DNA from: Staphylotrichum longicolle
Taxonomy: Eukaryota > Ascomycota > Sordariomycetes > Sordariales > Chaetomiaceae
Direction: 5' to 3'
Assembly (NCBI GenBank): GCA_019096155.1
Contig: JAHCVI010000002.1
Location: forward strand, 4,960,001-5,024,000
Length of the DNA: 64,000 nucleotides
The notes under the pieces: generated by a model
What the model was told of the DNA's origin: nothing
Seen by the model: only the letters and a program-made list of their open reading frames with translations
Database searches by the model: none
Part shown: piece by piece, positions 21,537 through 32,848 of the stretch
How the letters are laid out: every line of letters begins with the position of its first letter
How positions within the stretch are numbered: position 1 is the first letter of the stretch
Position numbers and translations under genes: made by a program

Positions 21537-23048
21537 ACCTCAGCTCAGCAACAGGCTGAATATACAGGGAACTGCTCCACTGCAAATGGATCCTCCTGCG
21601 ACTGAGAACCAGGTTGAGTTGTGCAAAAAGTATGAGCAGCTGGGCTCTTGAGGGCCAAAGGAGGGTACCAAAGGGACAAAAGTCGTTCGCCCCTTGTGTT
21701 GACCGGTTGAAAGACTCTTCGGCTGACGAGACTGGGCTGTTGTTCGAGCCAGAGACAATATTTTTAGCCTATAACCAACACACATTAGCGCATCGCGCTG
21801 GTCGCACGGGCACACCCTGTTTTTGGGCAAGCGGCGAGCTTGCTGAGGGGCCCTGTCGCCCCTGTCGCCCCTGTTGCAAGCGCACGAACAGAATCCGGGC
21901 CGGCGCGCCACAGGGCTGACCTAATGTCACCTATGTACATATTCGGACACACAGCACCATTCCCCCTAATCTTCAAATCCACCTCAAAGTGCGGAAGGGG
22001 GCTGGGAAGGGAGTCAATGGACTCACGCGCTGGAGGGGAATGTTTCAGTTGCCCCGCAGCGCCAGAACTAGGAATAAGCTAAACGAGGGTTCCGCTCGGC
22101 GAGTGTGGGGAGGCCCAGGAGGGTGTGTCCCGACAGCTTGGGTTTCCCGCGCAAACCGGGGACATTGTTAAACGTATCCTGGGCGTTGTCCAGGCGTGTT
22201 CTGGTGCCATGGCGCTGGGCTCAGTCAGCCAGTCTTTGACCCGGTTTGACGTAATTACGAAGCAGGTATCTGTACACTCCACGGCCCTGCGCGATCGTTG
22301 CAGTCCCTTACCCCAATCGGGGCTCACAAGCCCATGCACATCCATGAAGGTGAGAGCCCAGGCCTCCCAGGCACAGCCAAGCTATGGAAACCGTGACAAA
22401 CGCAGCGGAAGAGGACGTAAAATCCGAATTTCTTCTTTCTCGACACGAGCACTTGCTGATGGAGCCTTGCCACCTCCTTTGTGGGGAATCCTGGTTGCGG
22501 AGGCGGGGATCAGTACCCGCGAAATATCTCACAGGGGCCAGGCGTGAAGCCAGGGGTTGCTGACCAGCGAGAGGTTCTTGGCTCAGCACCGCTAGGCGAT
22601 TCCAAGTCCACCGGTGAGCACCGCATGTGTCCGTGCCCTCTTCCTGTGGGCGAATGGGCACTGGATGACATGATTTGCGGCCGCATGGAGTTAGCCACAA
22701 GCTGTCGCTGCACAGCACTAACGCTGCGGCACCCTGTTCCGGTCTCGCCAAGATCCCAACTATCGATGGCGGCGATCTGCTCTGGCCCTGGGAGATTCAA
22801 GACATGGGCCAATCGCAACACATGGGCACCCACCTCTTCATTCGTCCCTAAACCCGACTGGGGACATATTTCCATGACTTACAGGCGGAACCCACAGCAA
22901 TGGAATTCAGTTGACATGCACAAATCCAACCTTCTTTTGACGACCTCCGGGTGTGGTCCTTCGTCCAACATTCCGGACGCTGATTGATATACCGGAGAGC
23001 ACATCTTTCTCCCTCAGAAAGACAGACTTGCAGTGGCAAATCACCACC
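21537..23048. other. Intergenic, no gene seen
   Basis: A 1.5 kb stretch between two outward-facing rhodopsin-like genes. A short direct repeat of CCTGTCGCC is present at about 21852-21875. Open frames of 80-170 codons exist on both strands but show no domain, signal peptide or splice logic. It probably contains the two promoters. Confidence 0.5.
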
Positions 23049-24224
23049 ATGGCGACTCCGCCAACCTTGGACGAGTTCCAGTTCCCCATCTCCGAAGAGG
23101 CGGCATACCGTGCTCGCGTACATGTCGGCGTCACGATCCCGCTGCTGGCGCTTTGTCTCGTACCCTTCTGTGCGCGGCTGTATGTTCGCATCCGGCCAGT
23201 ATGGAGGCTCGCGTGGGATGACTGGTTTATGATCCTCGGCTTCGTGGGTTCCTGCTTCTACTTATCTAATTCGAGATTGATGCTGTCCTCCACATGTGCC
23301 AAGCTGACGCGCTATCTTCGTGCTCAAAAGCTGCTTGCTGTCGCCGACTGGGCCCTTCTCAGCTACGAGATGTTCTTGACGCCCCAGAACCTCGACTTCC
23401 CAACCACGAGGAACGCCATGAAGCTCTCCTACCTCGCCATTCCCGTCTGGGGCGCTGCGATGACGTGTATCAAGATATCGGTCGCCCTGTCGCTTCTCCG
23501 CATCCCCGTAAACCGACTCTGGACCGTCTTCCTGTGGACCGTCACCGCAGTTCAGGTTTCCTACTTGATCGGGAACACCGTCTTCGTCTTTGTATATTGC
23601 CAGCCACTTGCCGCGGTGTGGGACTTCACCATCACGAATGGCTACTGTCTTGGCGCCAGCGCATCTCTCACTGCATCCTACGTCGGGTCCGCGATCAACA
23701 TCACGACCGATCTGCTCCTGTCGCTGGCCCCGATGGTCATGCTCTGGAACCTGCACCGGCCTCTGAGGGAGAGGGTCTTGGTGTGCTGCTTGATGGGCAT
23801 GGGCCTGCTCGCCAGCGCTTCCTGCATTGCCAAAGCCGTCATCGTGCGGGACTGGGGCAGAACCGACATTGACACCTGGTCCCTGGCAATGTCGATCGCG
23901 ACTTGGACCATGGTCGAGCAGCTGCTCGCCGTCATGGCCGCCTGCAGCCCGTCCCTGAAAGGTCCGCTGGAGCGGGCGCTACGCCGGTTCGGAGTCGTCA
24001 TCGTTCATTACAACTCGCAGCTGTCGTTTGTCCCGGAACGGTGGCTTGAGGGAAGAGGTGGACCTCGTCGCGGGGATTTGGACTCGGATATCGGACCCGA
24101 CCTCGAGTCTCCTCGCCCAGCACACATTCATGGTGGTGTTGATATGGAGAAGGTTGACAGCACCTCGTCCACGTCAGGTCCGCTCGGATCGGAAAGCAGC
24201 GGGCGGGCGCGACGAGGAGCTTGA
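23049..24224 (+). CDS. Rhodopsin-domain (Pth11-like) integral membrane protein, second copy
   Basis: Seven-TM fungal membrane protein of about 362 residues. The start is set at 23049 (ACCACCATGG context); an in-frame upstream extension lacks membrane-protein character. An 87 bp segment, 23244-23330 (GTGGGT, branch GCTGAC, AAAAG), is a multiple of three and is probably an intron. Its removal joins DDWFMILGF to LLAVADWALL and gives a normal second helix. Later motifs include NLDFPTTRNAMKLSYLAI, ALSLLRIPV, a CQPLAAVWDF loop, YVGSAINITTDLLLSL and the final WTMVEQLLAVMAACSP helix. The tail is acidic and Ser-rich. It shares the fold but not close identity with the copy at 20127-21536, so the pair looks old rather than a recent tandem duplication. 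Confidence 0.88.
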   Translation: MATPPTLDEFQFPISEEAAYRARVHVGVTIPLLALCLVPFCARLYVRIRPVWRLAWDDWFMILGFVGSCFYLSNSRLMLSSTCAKLTRYLRAQKLLAVADWALLSYEMFLTPQNLDFPTTRNAMKLSYLAIPVWGAAMTCIKISVALSLLRIPVNRLWTVFLWTVTAVQVSYLIGNTVFVFVYCQPLAAVWDFTITNGYCLGASASLTASYVGSAINITTDLLLSLAPMVMLWNLHRPLRERVLVCCLMGMGLLASASCIAKAVIVRDWGRTDIDTWSLAMSIATWTMVEQLLAVMAACSPSLKGPLERALRRFGVVIVHYNSQLSFVPERWLEGRGGPRRGDLDSDIGPDLESPRPAHIHGGVDMEKVDSTSSTSGPLGSESSGRARRGA

Positions 24225-24476
24225 CATTGTGAGATCAGAGTCATGGTTTGCGTTGTACGAAGTGTACTTTTGAAAGACAGAAGGATTACTTTTGAAAGAT
24301 AGAACATGGCTTCATGTTAGTAACAAGCACTTGCATTTCAGGACGGGGAACCGAGTTCCCTGATATAAACATCATTCCAGAAATGATTGCCGACAACGAT
24401 ACTCCTTGCGTGATGCATTTCGCTTCGCAACTTCTCCCCAACTCTGATCAACCGCTTGTTCAAGACCAATATCCAA

Positions 24477-25996
24477 CTACTCCATCACCTGTTGCTGCTC
24501 TTGGGCTACCGGCCCCCCGACCCGACGCTTCCGGATATATATCGCTTGTATCGGAGGCTCCCCATCGGGGCGAGGCGGAAAGTCAACCTCGACGTATTCC
24601 TCCGTCAACACCCGCCATGCGCGCGGGGATATCGGGTCATTCACCTCCCGCCTGCTTCCACTGTCAGCATCCACCAACCGACAAACTCCCTGAACATGCA
24701 TGTACACATACGGAACGCTCTCGTAATACCATGGCATCGTCTCGCCAACCTTGGTCACCAACAACACCGCCGGCCGCGCAATGTCCGTCACGATCTGCCT
24801 GACCGGCAAATACGTCGCGAGCGCCACCACAACGGTCGTCTCGTCCACTTCCAAGAACCCCAACGGATCATCCAACAGTTTGATCCCCCTCACAGGATGG
24901 AACTGCGCATCCACCTCCCGGTACGCATCGTTCTGCACAAAGCAAGGAATATCCATGAACTGTTCCTCCTCCTCCCGTGCCTCCTCTTCTCCCCCATCGG
25001 CACCACAACCCCCTCCTCCCCCTCCTCCCACCTGCCCCCCGGCAAACATCCGCCTCGCCCACAGCACATCCCTCACGACGCCCACCACCCCATTCTGAAA
25101 CATCTCCATCCCCTTCGCCACCGCGCGCGCCACCACGTCACCCTCGGCCATGTTCCGCCCCATCCCAAACACGACCACCTTCCTCGTCTCGGGCGGCAGC
25201 GCGAGGCCCGACAGCAGCGCCGACAGCTCGGCGAGGTAGTCCCCCAGCAGGTCCGGGTGGGTCGTGTACAGGATGTGCTGGCGCAGGCGCTCGTGGACGT
25301 TGAAGCGCGTGTACGGGTGGGGGCGGTCGTCGCGGAGGATGTGGAGGAGGGTGGTGGGCAGGAGGGACCAGTCGTCGTCGTCGGTGCGATGCCGGTTTGC
25401 GTTGTTGTGGAGGGGGAGGGGGAGGGTGGGGAGGCTGTTGCGAATGTGCTGGATGGGGCGGTAGCAGAGGGAGGGTTTGCGGGTTCTGTTAGTTGGGGAG
25501 AGGAGAGTTGGGGTGGTTAGTTTGGGAGGCCCGGAAGCGGGTTGAAGGGGGTGACTTACACCCCTTGCTCGCCAAAATCAGAACCAGTGACAGGGTCGTA
25601 GGAGTGGTCTGCCGTGCTGTTCTTGGCTATGAATCGGCGTTCGGCGTGATCTTTGAGGATGAGTGGGATGCTGCGATCGTATGGGTTCTCCTGCCAGTCC
25701 CGAAACACGGCAGCCGCATGCTCGAGCGTTTCTCTGCAAAACCATGGGGCCTCGGAGCGCTCCGCCTGGTCGAGGATGGCGATGGTTTCGTCCTGCGTTA
25801 TGCTGGCCTGGCTCTCGGTCCACTCTAGACGCCTCACAATGGCGAGCTCGTGGCGTATCTCCTCAAAGTTCTCGTCATAGTCTGGGCCACCAGGGCCTTC
25901 GTCGATGACAAGACGATAGTATGCACCGCCGAGAAGCGCGCGTTCTTCGTCATCGAGGTTGTCGTCAGTGCGGCGCTCTGGGTTATGCGCCTCCAT
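24477..25996 (-). CDS. SRR1-like domain protein
   Basis: Protein of 481 residues in two exons, 25996-25560 and 25485-24477, with a 74 bp intron (GTAAGT...ACAG). The first 145 residues are acidic and helical, a common N-terminal extension in fungal members. The SRR1-like core is seen in KVVVFGMGRNMAEGDV, VQNDAYREVDAQF, the GIKLLDDPLGFLEVDETTVV strand pair and the PVRQIVTDIARP segment. The family name comes from the Arabidopsis light-signalling gene SRR1; biochemical activity is unknown and many fungal genomes hold several paralogues. An insert rich in Gly and Glu (about residues 260-285) interrupts the core. The alternative is a pseudo-family member with only the fold in common. Confidence 0.75.
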
Positions 25997-27258
25997 GGCG
26001 CTATGGATGAAGCATCAAGGGAAATAAAAGAATAGGTGTGTCTTAGGTTCTAGGTCGGTGGTGGTGGAGCTGGAGGGGTTGCAAAACACGAACACGAATG
26101 AAATCATATGGCTCAGATGCACGTTAGCCAAACAGCATGGTGTTTTCTAACTCATACCTGCCGTCCCTGAAGTCGAAAGTCAAATCGGACCTTCCGGCAC
26201 AACTTGAGGGGGACGGGAATCAGCTAGGAAGTCACCATCGAAGGTCCACATTATGCGCGCGCTGTTCTGAACAGCAAATCCAGAGAACACTGAGGCAGTA
26301 GTCGAACAGAAGGCGTTGCTGTTGGACTCAATGATGACCTACTCATCTGTTTCCTGATCCGACAGTTATGGTTAAGGTATACAGCACTTATCACAGTTAA
26401 TTCAGGTGGGCATGTTGCCAGTGAAGAGTGCTTTCTGCATCAACCGATGGGTTGTCATGAACCAGAAGCTGAAGAGCCGTGTCAGTTTCTTGTGGTGCCA
26501 TTGCCCTGGGGCTGCACCTGAACACAGTGTGGAACATTGCGCCTTGCTTGGTGGCTTCGAGCTGAAGCGTGGTGGTCCTTTGAATGCCAGTTGTTTGCTC
26601 AAGCGAGGGCGGGACCAGGGGAATGTTGGGCCGCTTGACCCCTGGGGTATTGCTGGCATCATCATGCACGCCGGGCCACTCATGCGGCCCCAACTTCAAG
26701 AACACCAATTGAGAAGCGAATCCGTTCCGGTCCAGAGGACAGCCCCTTTGTTCGTGTCATTCGCACAGAACGCCAAGCCAGTGGTTGGATATGATGGCCA
26801 TCGACGGCCAGCAGCCGTCAGGTTCAATGTGCTTCGATGATCCGCTCAAGGTAAATCATTGTGTAAACCTTCACGGTCTCCTGGAATGGGTGACCATAAA
26901 CCAGACTCTCTTCTGGAAAGGTATCAGGTTGGCTGTGGCGTAGGAAGCTGTGCTGTTCTCTGCAGATCGACCCTGGTAACGGCTGGTGATCCTCGCCGCA
27001 GCCAACACAGTCCATGGATACTGTCTCTATTCATGGCCTGCCGCTTAACGCGCCTCGCCAGCAAATGCCGAAATGGACGCCGGTGAGGGATGCATGATAT
27101 TTTGGGCCGTCCACAAGCCCCTTTCTCAATTCAATGTAAAACCGCAGCGGGGAAGGACCCCTTTCTCCCTGAACCTTGCTCCTGCAATCCCCTTTCGCTG
27201 AAACACGGCTCATTGTGGCTCTCGGCCGTACGCTGGTCTACAGACCTCTACCGGAAAC
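25997..27258. other. Intergenic, no gene seen
   Basis: About 1.26 kb. Overlapping open frames of 60-145 codons occur on both strands between 26400 and 27015, but none has a recognizable domain or a convincing splice chain. AT content is higher than in the flanking genes. I cannot exclude a small lineage-specific gene or an old mobile-element remnant. Confidence 0.45.
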
Positions 27259-28871
27259 ATGATCGATTCCACGAGGTTACTCCTCTGGGCCTTGTTGTCC
27301 TTGTTTCATTCTCAGTCTCTCTGTGGCTCCATGGCAGCTTGGTGGACAGACCTTGGCCCTTCCTTTGCCATGCAGAATGCCTCGACAGGTCTTCTCACTC
27401 ACAGTTTGTGCCACAGCAACAACACACCGCTCTTCCCACTGGATCCGCCGTTGTCCTTCGAGACGACCTACGCTCCCAGAAACGGGACATCGCTGGCGGC
27501 CACGGGCTGGTTCGACAGCAAGACCACCTGGGCCTCGTTGTTTTACCAGAACAACAATGACGATATTGTCAGCGCCGTCTACACGTGTGATTTTCAGACG
27601 GGCGCATACAAGCTCGTCGAAAGCAGCGTCATCTCGGACCGCTCCGGCACCCCGGCGGTGCACCCCGAAACCGGACACTCCGTGACTCTACTCGGCGAGC
27701 AAGAAGGATACCGCGTCTTCTTCCATGACCGCGCCAAAGCGCTCCAGTCCCTCAAATTCACCCAAGTCGAGAGTTGGTCCTACGGCGGCCCCGTGTCGAC
27801 AAACACCAACCGCTCCGGGATGGCCATCCACTCCATGTTCTCGGGCGTCCGCAACGTGACCGTCGTCACCCGCCGCGACAGCTCCAACATGGAAGTTTCC
27901 CGTCTCAACATCGACGGCGCATGGCACATTTGTACGGACCTCTCCTCTCCCACGCTCCACCTCCCACAAAATGACTAACCCATCCTCCACAGCAACATTT
28001 CCCACCCCCCTCCTCGCCCCCAACACCACCAACCTCTCCAACACGACCACCTCCTTCCTCTACTCCAACACCTCCTCTTCTTCATCGCCATCCACCCTCC
28101 CCGCCTGGTCCGGCCACCCCGCCAACCTCGGCCTCGCAATCGACACCCACCTGACCCGCCACATCTTCTACATCGGCACCGACCGCGCCCCGCACTCGGT
28201 CGCGGCCTTCGTCACGGGCACCACCGAGAGCGGGTGGCGCGTGCAACCCGGCCAGGACGCCGACCGCTGGCCGCTGGCGGACGAACCCGACGCGGACCTC
28301 GCGGTGGCGAGCCAGCTGGGGACGAGCAGCATCCGGTTGTACTATGTCAGTGGCGGGCGGGTGGTGGAGGGGAGGTACAAGGACGGTAGGTGGGATGCTG
28401 CGCAGGGGTTGGGGTGGAGGAATGAGACTGTGGTAGGTGGGGATGGGGTGGGTGGGGGAGGGGTTGAGCATGGGAGGAAAGATTGGGGTGGGCGTTGGGG
28501 TTGGGGTGGGGGTGTTGGTTATTGTTGCTGCGGTTGTTTGTGTGGTCAAGATGAGAAGGGCGCAGGCTGCTGCTGGTGCTGGTGCTGGTGCTGGGGTTCC
28601 AGGGGGCGAGATGGGCGGGCCGTGGATGGGCAGTCCGGAGGTGGGACAGGGACAGGTTTGGATGCCGAGTCCGCCCCAGGGGAGTGTGCAGGAAGGGGTG
28701 GTTTGGGGCCAGGGCGGACCAGTTTACAGGACGAGTGGGATGAGCCAGATGCCGGTGCAGTGGGAAGGAGATTTGAAGACTGTGCCAACCACGCCGCCCC
28801 CGCGGGAGCTGGAAAGCATGACCCTGGCGTCGGAACTGCAGACGAGGACGCGTTTTACAGAGCTTCCTTGA
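27259..28871 (+). CDS. Single-pass membrane protein with lectin-like beta-propeller ectodomain
   Basis: Protein of about 500 residues in three exons, 27259-27931, 27993-28432 and 28482-28871. A signal peptide (residues 1-23) is followed by about 350 residues of short beta-strand repeats, such as WASLFYQNNNDDIVSAVY and SIRLYYVSGGRVVEGRYKDGRW, which resemble blades of the fungal fucose-lectin propeller. There are many N-x-S/T sites. A Ser/Thr-rich stretch lies inside the ectodomain. One transmembrane helix (IGVGVGVGV then VLVIVAAVVCVV) and a cytosolic tail of about 105 residues with Ala-Gly repeats complete it. The third exon is entered through a weak acceptor (AAAG, 49 bp intron), so the exact junction near 28432-28482 is uncertain. 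Sugar specificity is not readable; plausible roles are cell-surface sensing or adhesion. Confidence 0.7.
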
Positions 28872-29377
28872 TGTCAGTGTGGGGCTACGGAGAGATGCAC
28901 GAGTGGCATGAGGATGGACCAGCCATTCCTGCTCATTCAGTTCAACGAGTCAAGTTTCCTTCGTCCATGCCACGACTGTCAAGGCTGCAGTTGTTTGGTG
29001 TTTACTGAGACAGGTGCATCGGGTACCGATTCCTGCGTGCTCGTGCAGATATTTAAGGGGTTGGGGCTGTGTACATGCTGTTTCTGTTTTCCACAGTTTC
29101 TTCTGGGATTAAGCACCACCCTTCACTTGAACTGGTCCAAAGCTTAATTTCCAGTACGTGTCCAAAAGCATCTGTTTTTATCAACCCTCTGTTGCTTGAT
29201 GTGCTCCGCCCTGGCTCCCCATGTGCCGTCTTCGCCGAGTCCTTTTCCGTGGCTTTGGAAACCTGTTTGATAATGGCACCATTCTAGTAACCCCCCCCCC
29301 CCCCCCGGGCCCTCCCGTCTCTGCCCACCAAAACGGTTCGACAATACTCATCCGCCTCAGATGCCTCTCTGTCTACC
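28872..29377. other. Intergenic with 16-base poly-C run
   Basis: About 500 bases between convergent genes. It contains an uninterrupted run of sixteen C at 29291-29306 followed by GGG. Nothing else is recognizable. Confidence 0.6.
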
Positions 29378-30780
29378 TCATGTGAATGATTTAGCGTGCC
29401 TTTTCGACCGAAGTGACAATTTTGACGGCCCAGGGAAACTCGGCTGCATGACGCGAGACTGTCGTCTGGACTCATCGAACCAGGGGTGCGCCAAGATCTG
29501 TTCTGCAGTGATCCGCCGTCGGTGGTCGTACGTAAAGACTTGTCGAAGAAGGTTGGCAAAGAGCGCCGCATCCTCGTCTCGGATCGGAGTGCTGTAGGCT
29601 GCGAAGAGGCTGCGCCGCTCGGTGCGAGAGTTGGTGTTAAACTCGGGGATCCAAAGCCACAACTCTTTGCTGCCAGTGTGCGGGTTGAGGCTGTTCGTGT
29701 GTGGATAAGGCTCGACAATCTCATCCACCAGCTGTTCCAGGCTGAGGGAAGGGGAGTCGGACCTGCAGGTCTCAAGCGTCTCAAACTCAAGGCTTGAGTG
29801 CATCGTCTCATGGACGGGGAATCCACCAAGAAAGGGGAAGGTCGTCCATTCACGGGGCAAGCCTCCCAAAACCTCGGACATCTTGGCAACGGTACCCATC
29901 GGATCGCGATCCCCAGGCAATCGGTCTCGGAAGATGTGGACTTGCGTTCTCAGACAAAAGAGTACAATCCCAAAGGCCCAGACATCTGCTGCCGGGCTGT
30001 TGACCAGCGCGAAAATCGATTCTGGAGACAGATACTCCCGCGGAGTCTTGCTCAGGCTTCGAGGCGGCTTGTCCGCCAGGAACGTCAGGCCGAAATCCAA
30101 GATGCAGATGTTTGTTGAGAGGAAGTCTGGCGGAAGCATGGCAAGGTCCGCAGTCTCAACGTCGGATATGGGCGCTTGTGGATCGCAGAAGATGTTGCGG
30201 ATATCCTCATCATTGAAAGAGTCCAGCGACCGGCCCAGCTTGATGGCGATGTTGCTGACCGTCAAATCTAAGGACATGATGTCAGATTCACTGTCTTGTT
30301 TACATGCACCATGTCGGAGTGGGACATCTCACCTCCGTGGCAAACACCCAAGGAGTGCATCGTGTGCAAGGCCTTTGCAAGCTGCCGGGCAATACCTGTG
30401 ACGAAGGACGGGTAGAGTAAAAGCCGTCTCCTGGTCAGCGCCGAGAGCGTCGGCCCCACGACTGGAAGGACCTGGCAGCAGTGGAAGCCATGCTCGCTGA
30501 CATGGAACACGCGCTCAAGTTCCAAAAGAAAGACACCTGGGGCCCCTTGGTCGCGCTCCCATTTTCGAAGCCGGTTGGCTGCCGCCGCCGACCTGTCGAG
30601 CTCGCACTGGGCAGGTATCCGCAGGGCGACGTACCGCCCGTGGACCTCCAAACTGTCGCGAACAAGCCAGACCGTCGCAAAACCGCCAGATCCCAGCAGG
30701 AGAAGGACGGTAAACCGAGCGGAAATCCGGTCGCCGGGACGGATCGGGGAGTCGTCTTTGGTTTTCATGCGGCGCGGCAT
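29378..30780 (-). CDS. SRPK-like protein kinase with atypical ATP-binding lysine
   Basis: Kinase-fold protein of 445 residues. Exons are 30780-30333 and 30267-29378, joined over a 65 bp intron (GTGAGA...TTAG), which restores CHGDLTVSNIAIKL. The glycine loop is LGSGGFATVWL (residues 29-39), catalytic Asp150 lies in HGDLTVSN, and Asp207 in ILDFG. The sequence pattern and the SPIRPGD...ARF entry match fungal SRPK-type kinases. The lysine expected in VALK is Arg54 (YVALRI), so catalysis may be weak or lost. An in-frame ATG at 30867 would add 29 residues; a TATA-like GATATAC near 30930 makes that longer form possible. Most other kinase landmarks are kept, which argues against a decaying pseudogene. 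Confidence 0.85.
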
Positions 30781-30867
30781 GATCCTGGGAAACTGACGAG
30801 GTGTGGGATGGAAGAAAGCTGATGAGAAAAAGTCTGAAAGGCAGGAGCGACAAGGCTCCGGGTTCAA

Positions 30868-31954
30868 AGCTTTGGATTGAGTTGGAAAGGAGGCTGGCTG
30901 TCTTGTGGCTCAAGCAAGACAGGCTCTGATATACCCTCTTGTAGTGTTATCCCGCGGGTTATACCAAAAACATTCGTGATGCATTCATTTAAAGCGGAGG
31001 CCGTTGTAAGAACGCAGTGATTGCGTAGAGGTAGGGTATCCGATGAAACTGAATATAATAGAAACCCATCAGCTTGGCCAATTTTTGAAACCTGGTTCAT
31101 CGTCATCTCTTGGTTTCGCTTGTGCCATGGTGATTCTGGTGTGTTGGGTCTTCAGGTTTTCAAGCTGTCTGCAGTCTCCAGTCACTTGCATAATGCATGC
31201 ATATGAGGTCAAGACCTGTGTTTCCTCCTCCAAGTCATCAAACAGACAATCATCTTCACGTGTATTGTCAGGGTAATTACCCCGCCATATTCTCGACTCA
31301 AATGACGAAGAAAATGGCCAAAGCATGCACGTCTTGGTCATTCCACAACCCATACCACCAACTGGAAGCCAGAAAGGGCAAAACACAGAAACTCAGATAA
31401 CAAGCACATTTCATACAACCGATCTCATATGATGTGACCTCTAGATACCAAGGGGTTGCCCTGTGGGCCTCGGGACACTCTGCCTCGGGGGGCTTTTGTG
31501 GCTTGGACATTTTCCCCATGATCCATTGACGACGAGCAGAGTCGTGTTTGGGTGTGCCGGCACCATCACTTGGTTCTGCTGCCGGGCACATTGTTCACTT
31601 ATTTCCATTGAAGTCTTTCAGGATCATACTGGAGATGAAAGAACAGTCAAAAGCACCGAACCACAGAATCCATTCGCAAAACACGATCTTTCAACAGGTT
31701 ACAAGTAGCGCAATCTACGAATATGCAATTGGACATGAATGTCTTAGCAGGGTGCAATATAAGTGATTCCATAGCTAAATACCTTCTTTGCTGTTGTGAA
31801 AGCCTGTGTTATCCCATTCAGGGGCAAGTCGTTCACTGCCAGGGGATGGGGGGTTAGGGTTTGCTATGTACATGTGGCACTGAAGCCCCCGAGGCCCCTA
31901 ACCCTTGCTGGATGGTGCTGCAATGAACATTGGTGAATTCTGAAATGGAATCTC
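30868..31954. other. Intergenic between divergent genes, with inverted TTAGGG-like words
   Basis: About 1.1 kb with no supported gene. GGGTTAGGG at 31851-31859 and CCCTAACCC at 31896-31904 form a 9-bp inverted repeat with a 36-base spacer, just upstream of the AlkB-like gene. Such short telomere-repeat-like words can act as promoter boxes in fungi and yeasts; their role here is unknown. Confidence 0.45.
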
Positions 31955-32848
31955 ATGATTTTCGAAAACATTTTCAGCTCACCAGTCACCTTACGCGATC
32001 TGAGACTGCCTGAGGAAATGACGATTATTCAAGAAGCCCCGACACCTACGGTCGATCCTTCAAACCCCAACATCTTACGATGGAAGGACATTGGATTGAC
32101 ACTCATTTACGAGTTCATCACCGAAGCCGATGAGGCAGCCATGATCGAAGCTTTTCACGCCCAAGATCCCGCGAGGGATGGAAAGAAACGCATCAGCCAA
32201 CACTTTGGCCACCACTTCGATTACACCACTTTTGGGTCCGTCGACACGAAATTCACGCCCGTGCCCACATACATCACCGACTTCCTGCCGCGACTCCCCA
32301 TCCAGACCTACCTCCCCGACCAGTTCACCGTCCAATACTACCCGCCCGGCACCGGCATCCCGCCCCATGTCGACACCCATTCCATGTTTGGCGAGGCCCT
32401 GTACAGCCTGTCATTTGGAAGCGCCGTGGCGATGCAGTTCCGCATGTCCGGGCCCAACGATGCCCGGAAGATGCGGCTGCCGAAGCGGTCGGCGCAGGCC
32501 GAGAGCACCGAGGCTCCCCCAGCCGTCCCCGATCCCGTAGACAGCCGGGAACAGGGCCAACAGCAGCTGGATGAGGAGCAGTCACCGTCGTGGGAACTCA
32601 TCTTGCCACCCCGCTCGTTGCTGCTCATGACTGGCCCTTCCCGCTACGGCTACACACACGCCATACGCCCGCGCAAGACGGACGTGATTGACGGCAGGAC
32701 GGTCCAGAGGCGGGGCAGGTATTCCATCACGATGCGCACGGTCAGGCGCGGGGATGAGATCGGCTGCGACTGTGCTTTCCCGGGGGTGTGTGACGCGAGG
32801 ATACGGGAGGAGATGGCTGCGAACAGAAACGAACAGGTGTTGAGATAA
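31955..32848 (+). CDS. AlkB-like 2-oxoglutarate/Fe(II) dioxygenase
   Basis: Single-exon gene, 297 residues. The double-stranded beta-helix shows FTVQYYPPGTGIPPHVDTH with iron ligands His138 and Asp140, the distal ligand His235 in GYTHAIRPR, and the 2-oxoglutarate arginine in RGRYSITMR. Members of this family oxidatively demethylate nucleic acids or modify tRNA. The arrangement is closest to the ALKBH8-type dioxygenase domain, but the RNA-binding and methyltransferase domains of ALKBH8 are absent. A low-complexity acidic insert (about residues 175-210) separates the two halves. Cysteines in CDCAFPGVC near the C-terminus could bind metal. A second in-frame ATG at 32018 is an alternative start. 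Confidence 0.9.
   Translation: MIFENIFSSPVTLRDLRLPEEMTIIQEAPTPTVDPSNPNILRWKDIGLTLIYEFITEADEAAMIEAFHAQDPARDGKKRISQHFGHHFDYTTFGSVDTKFTPVPTYITDFLPRLPIQTYLPDQFTVQYYPPGTGIPPHVDTHSMFGEALYSLSFGSAVAMQFRMSGPNDARKMRLPKRSAQAESTEAPPAVPDPVDSREQGQQQLDEEQSPSWELILPPRSLLLMTGPSRYGYTHAIRPRKTDVIDGRTVQRRGRYSITMRTVRRGDEIGCDCAFPGVCDARIREEMAANRNEQVLR

Noticed and set aside
24456..25520. 354-codon forward frame antisense to the SRR1-like gene
   Set aside because: The opposite strand has conserved SRR1 motifs and clean splicing; the forward product is Arg/His/Pro-rich.
26406..27015. Possible small genes on either strand
   Set aside because: No domain, signal peptide or consistent splice chain; sequences on both strands are equally unconvincing.
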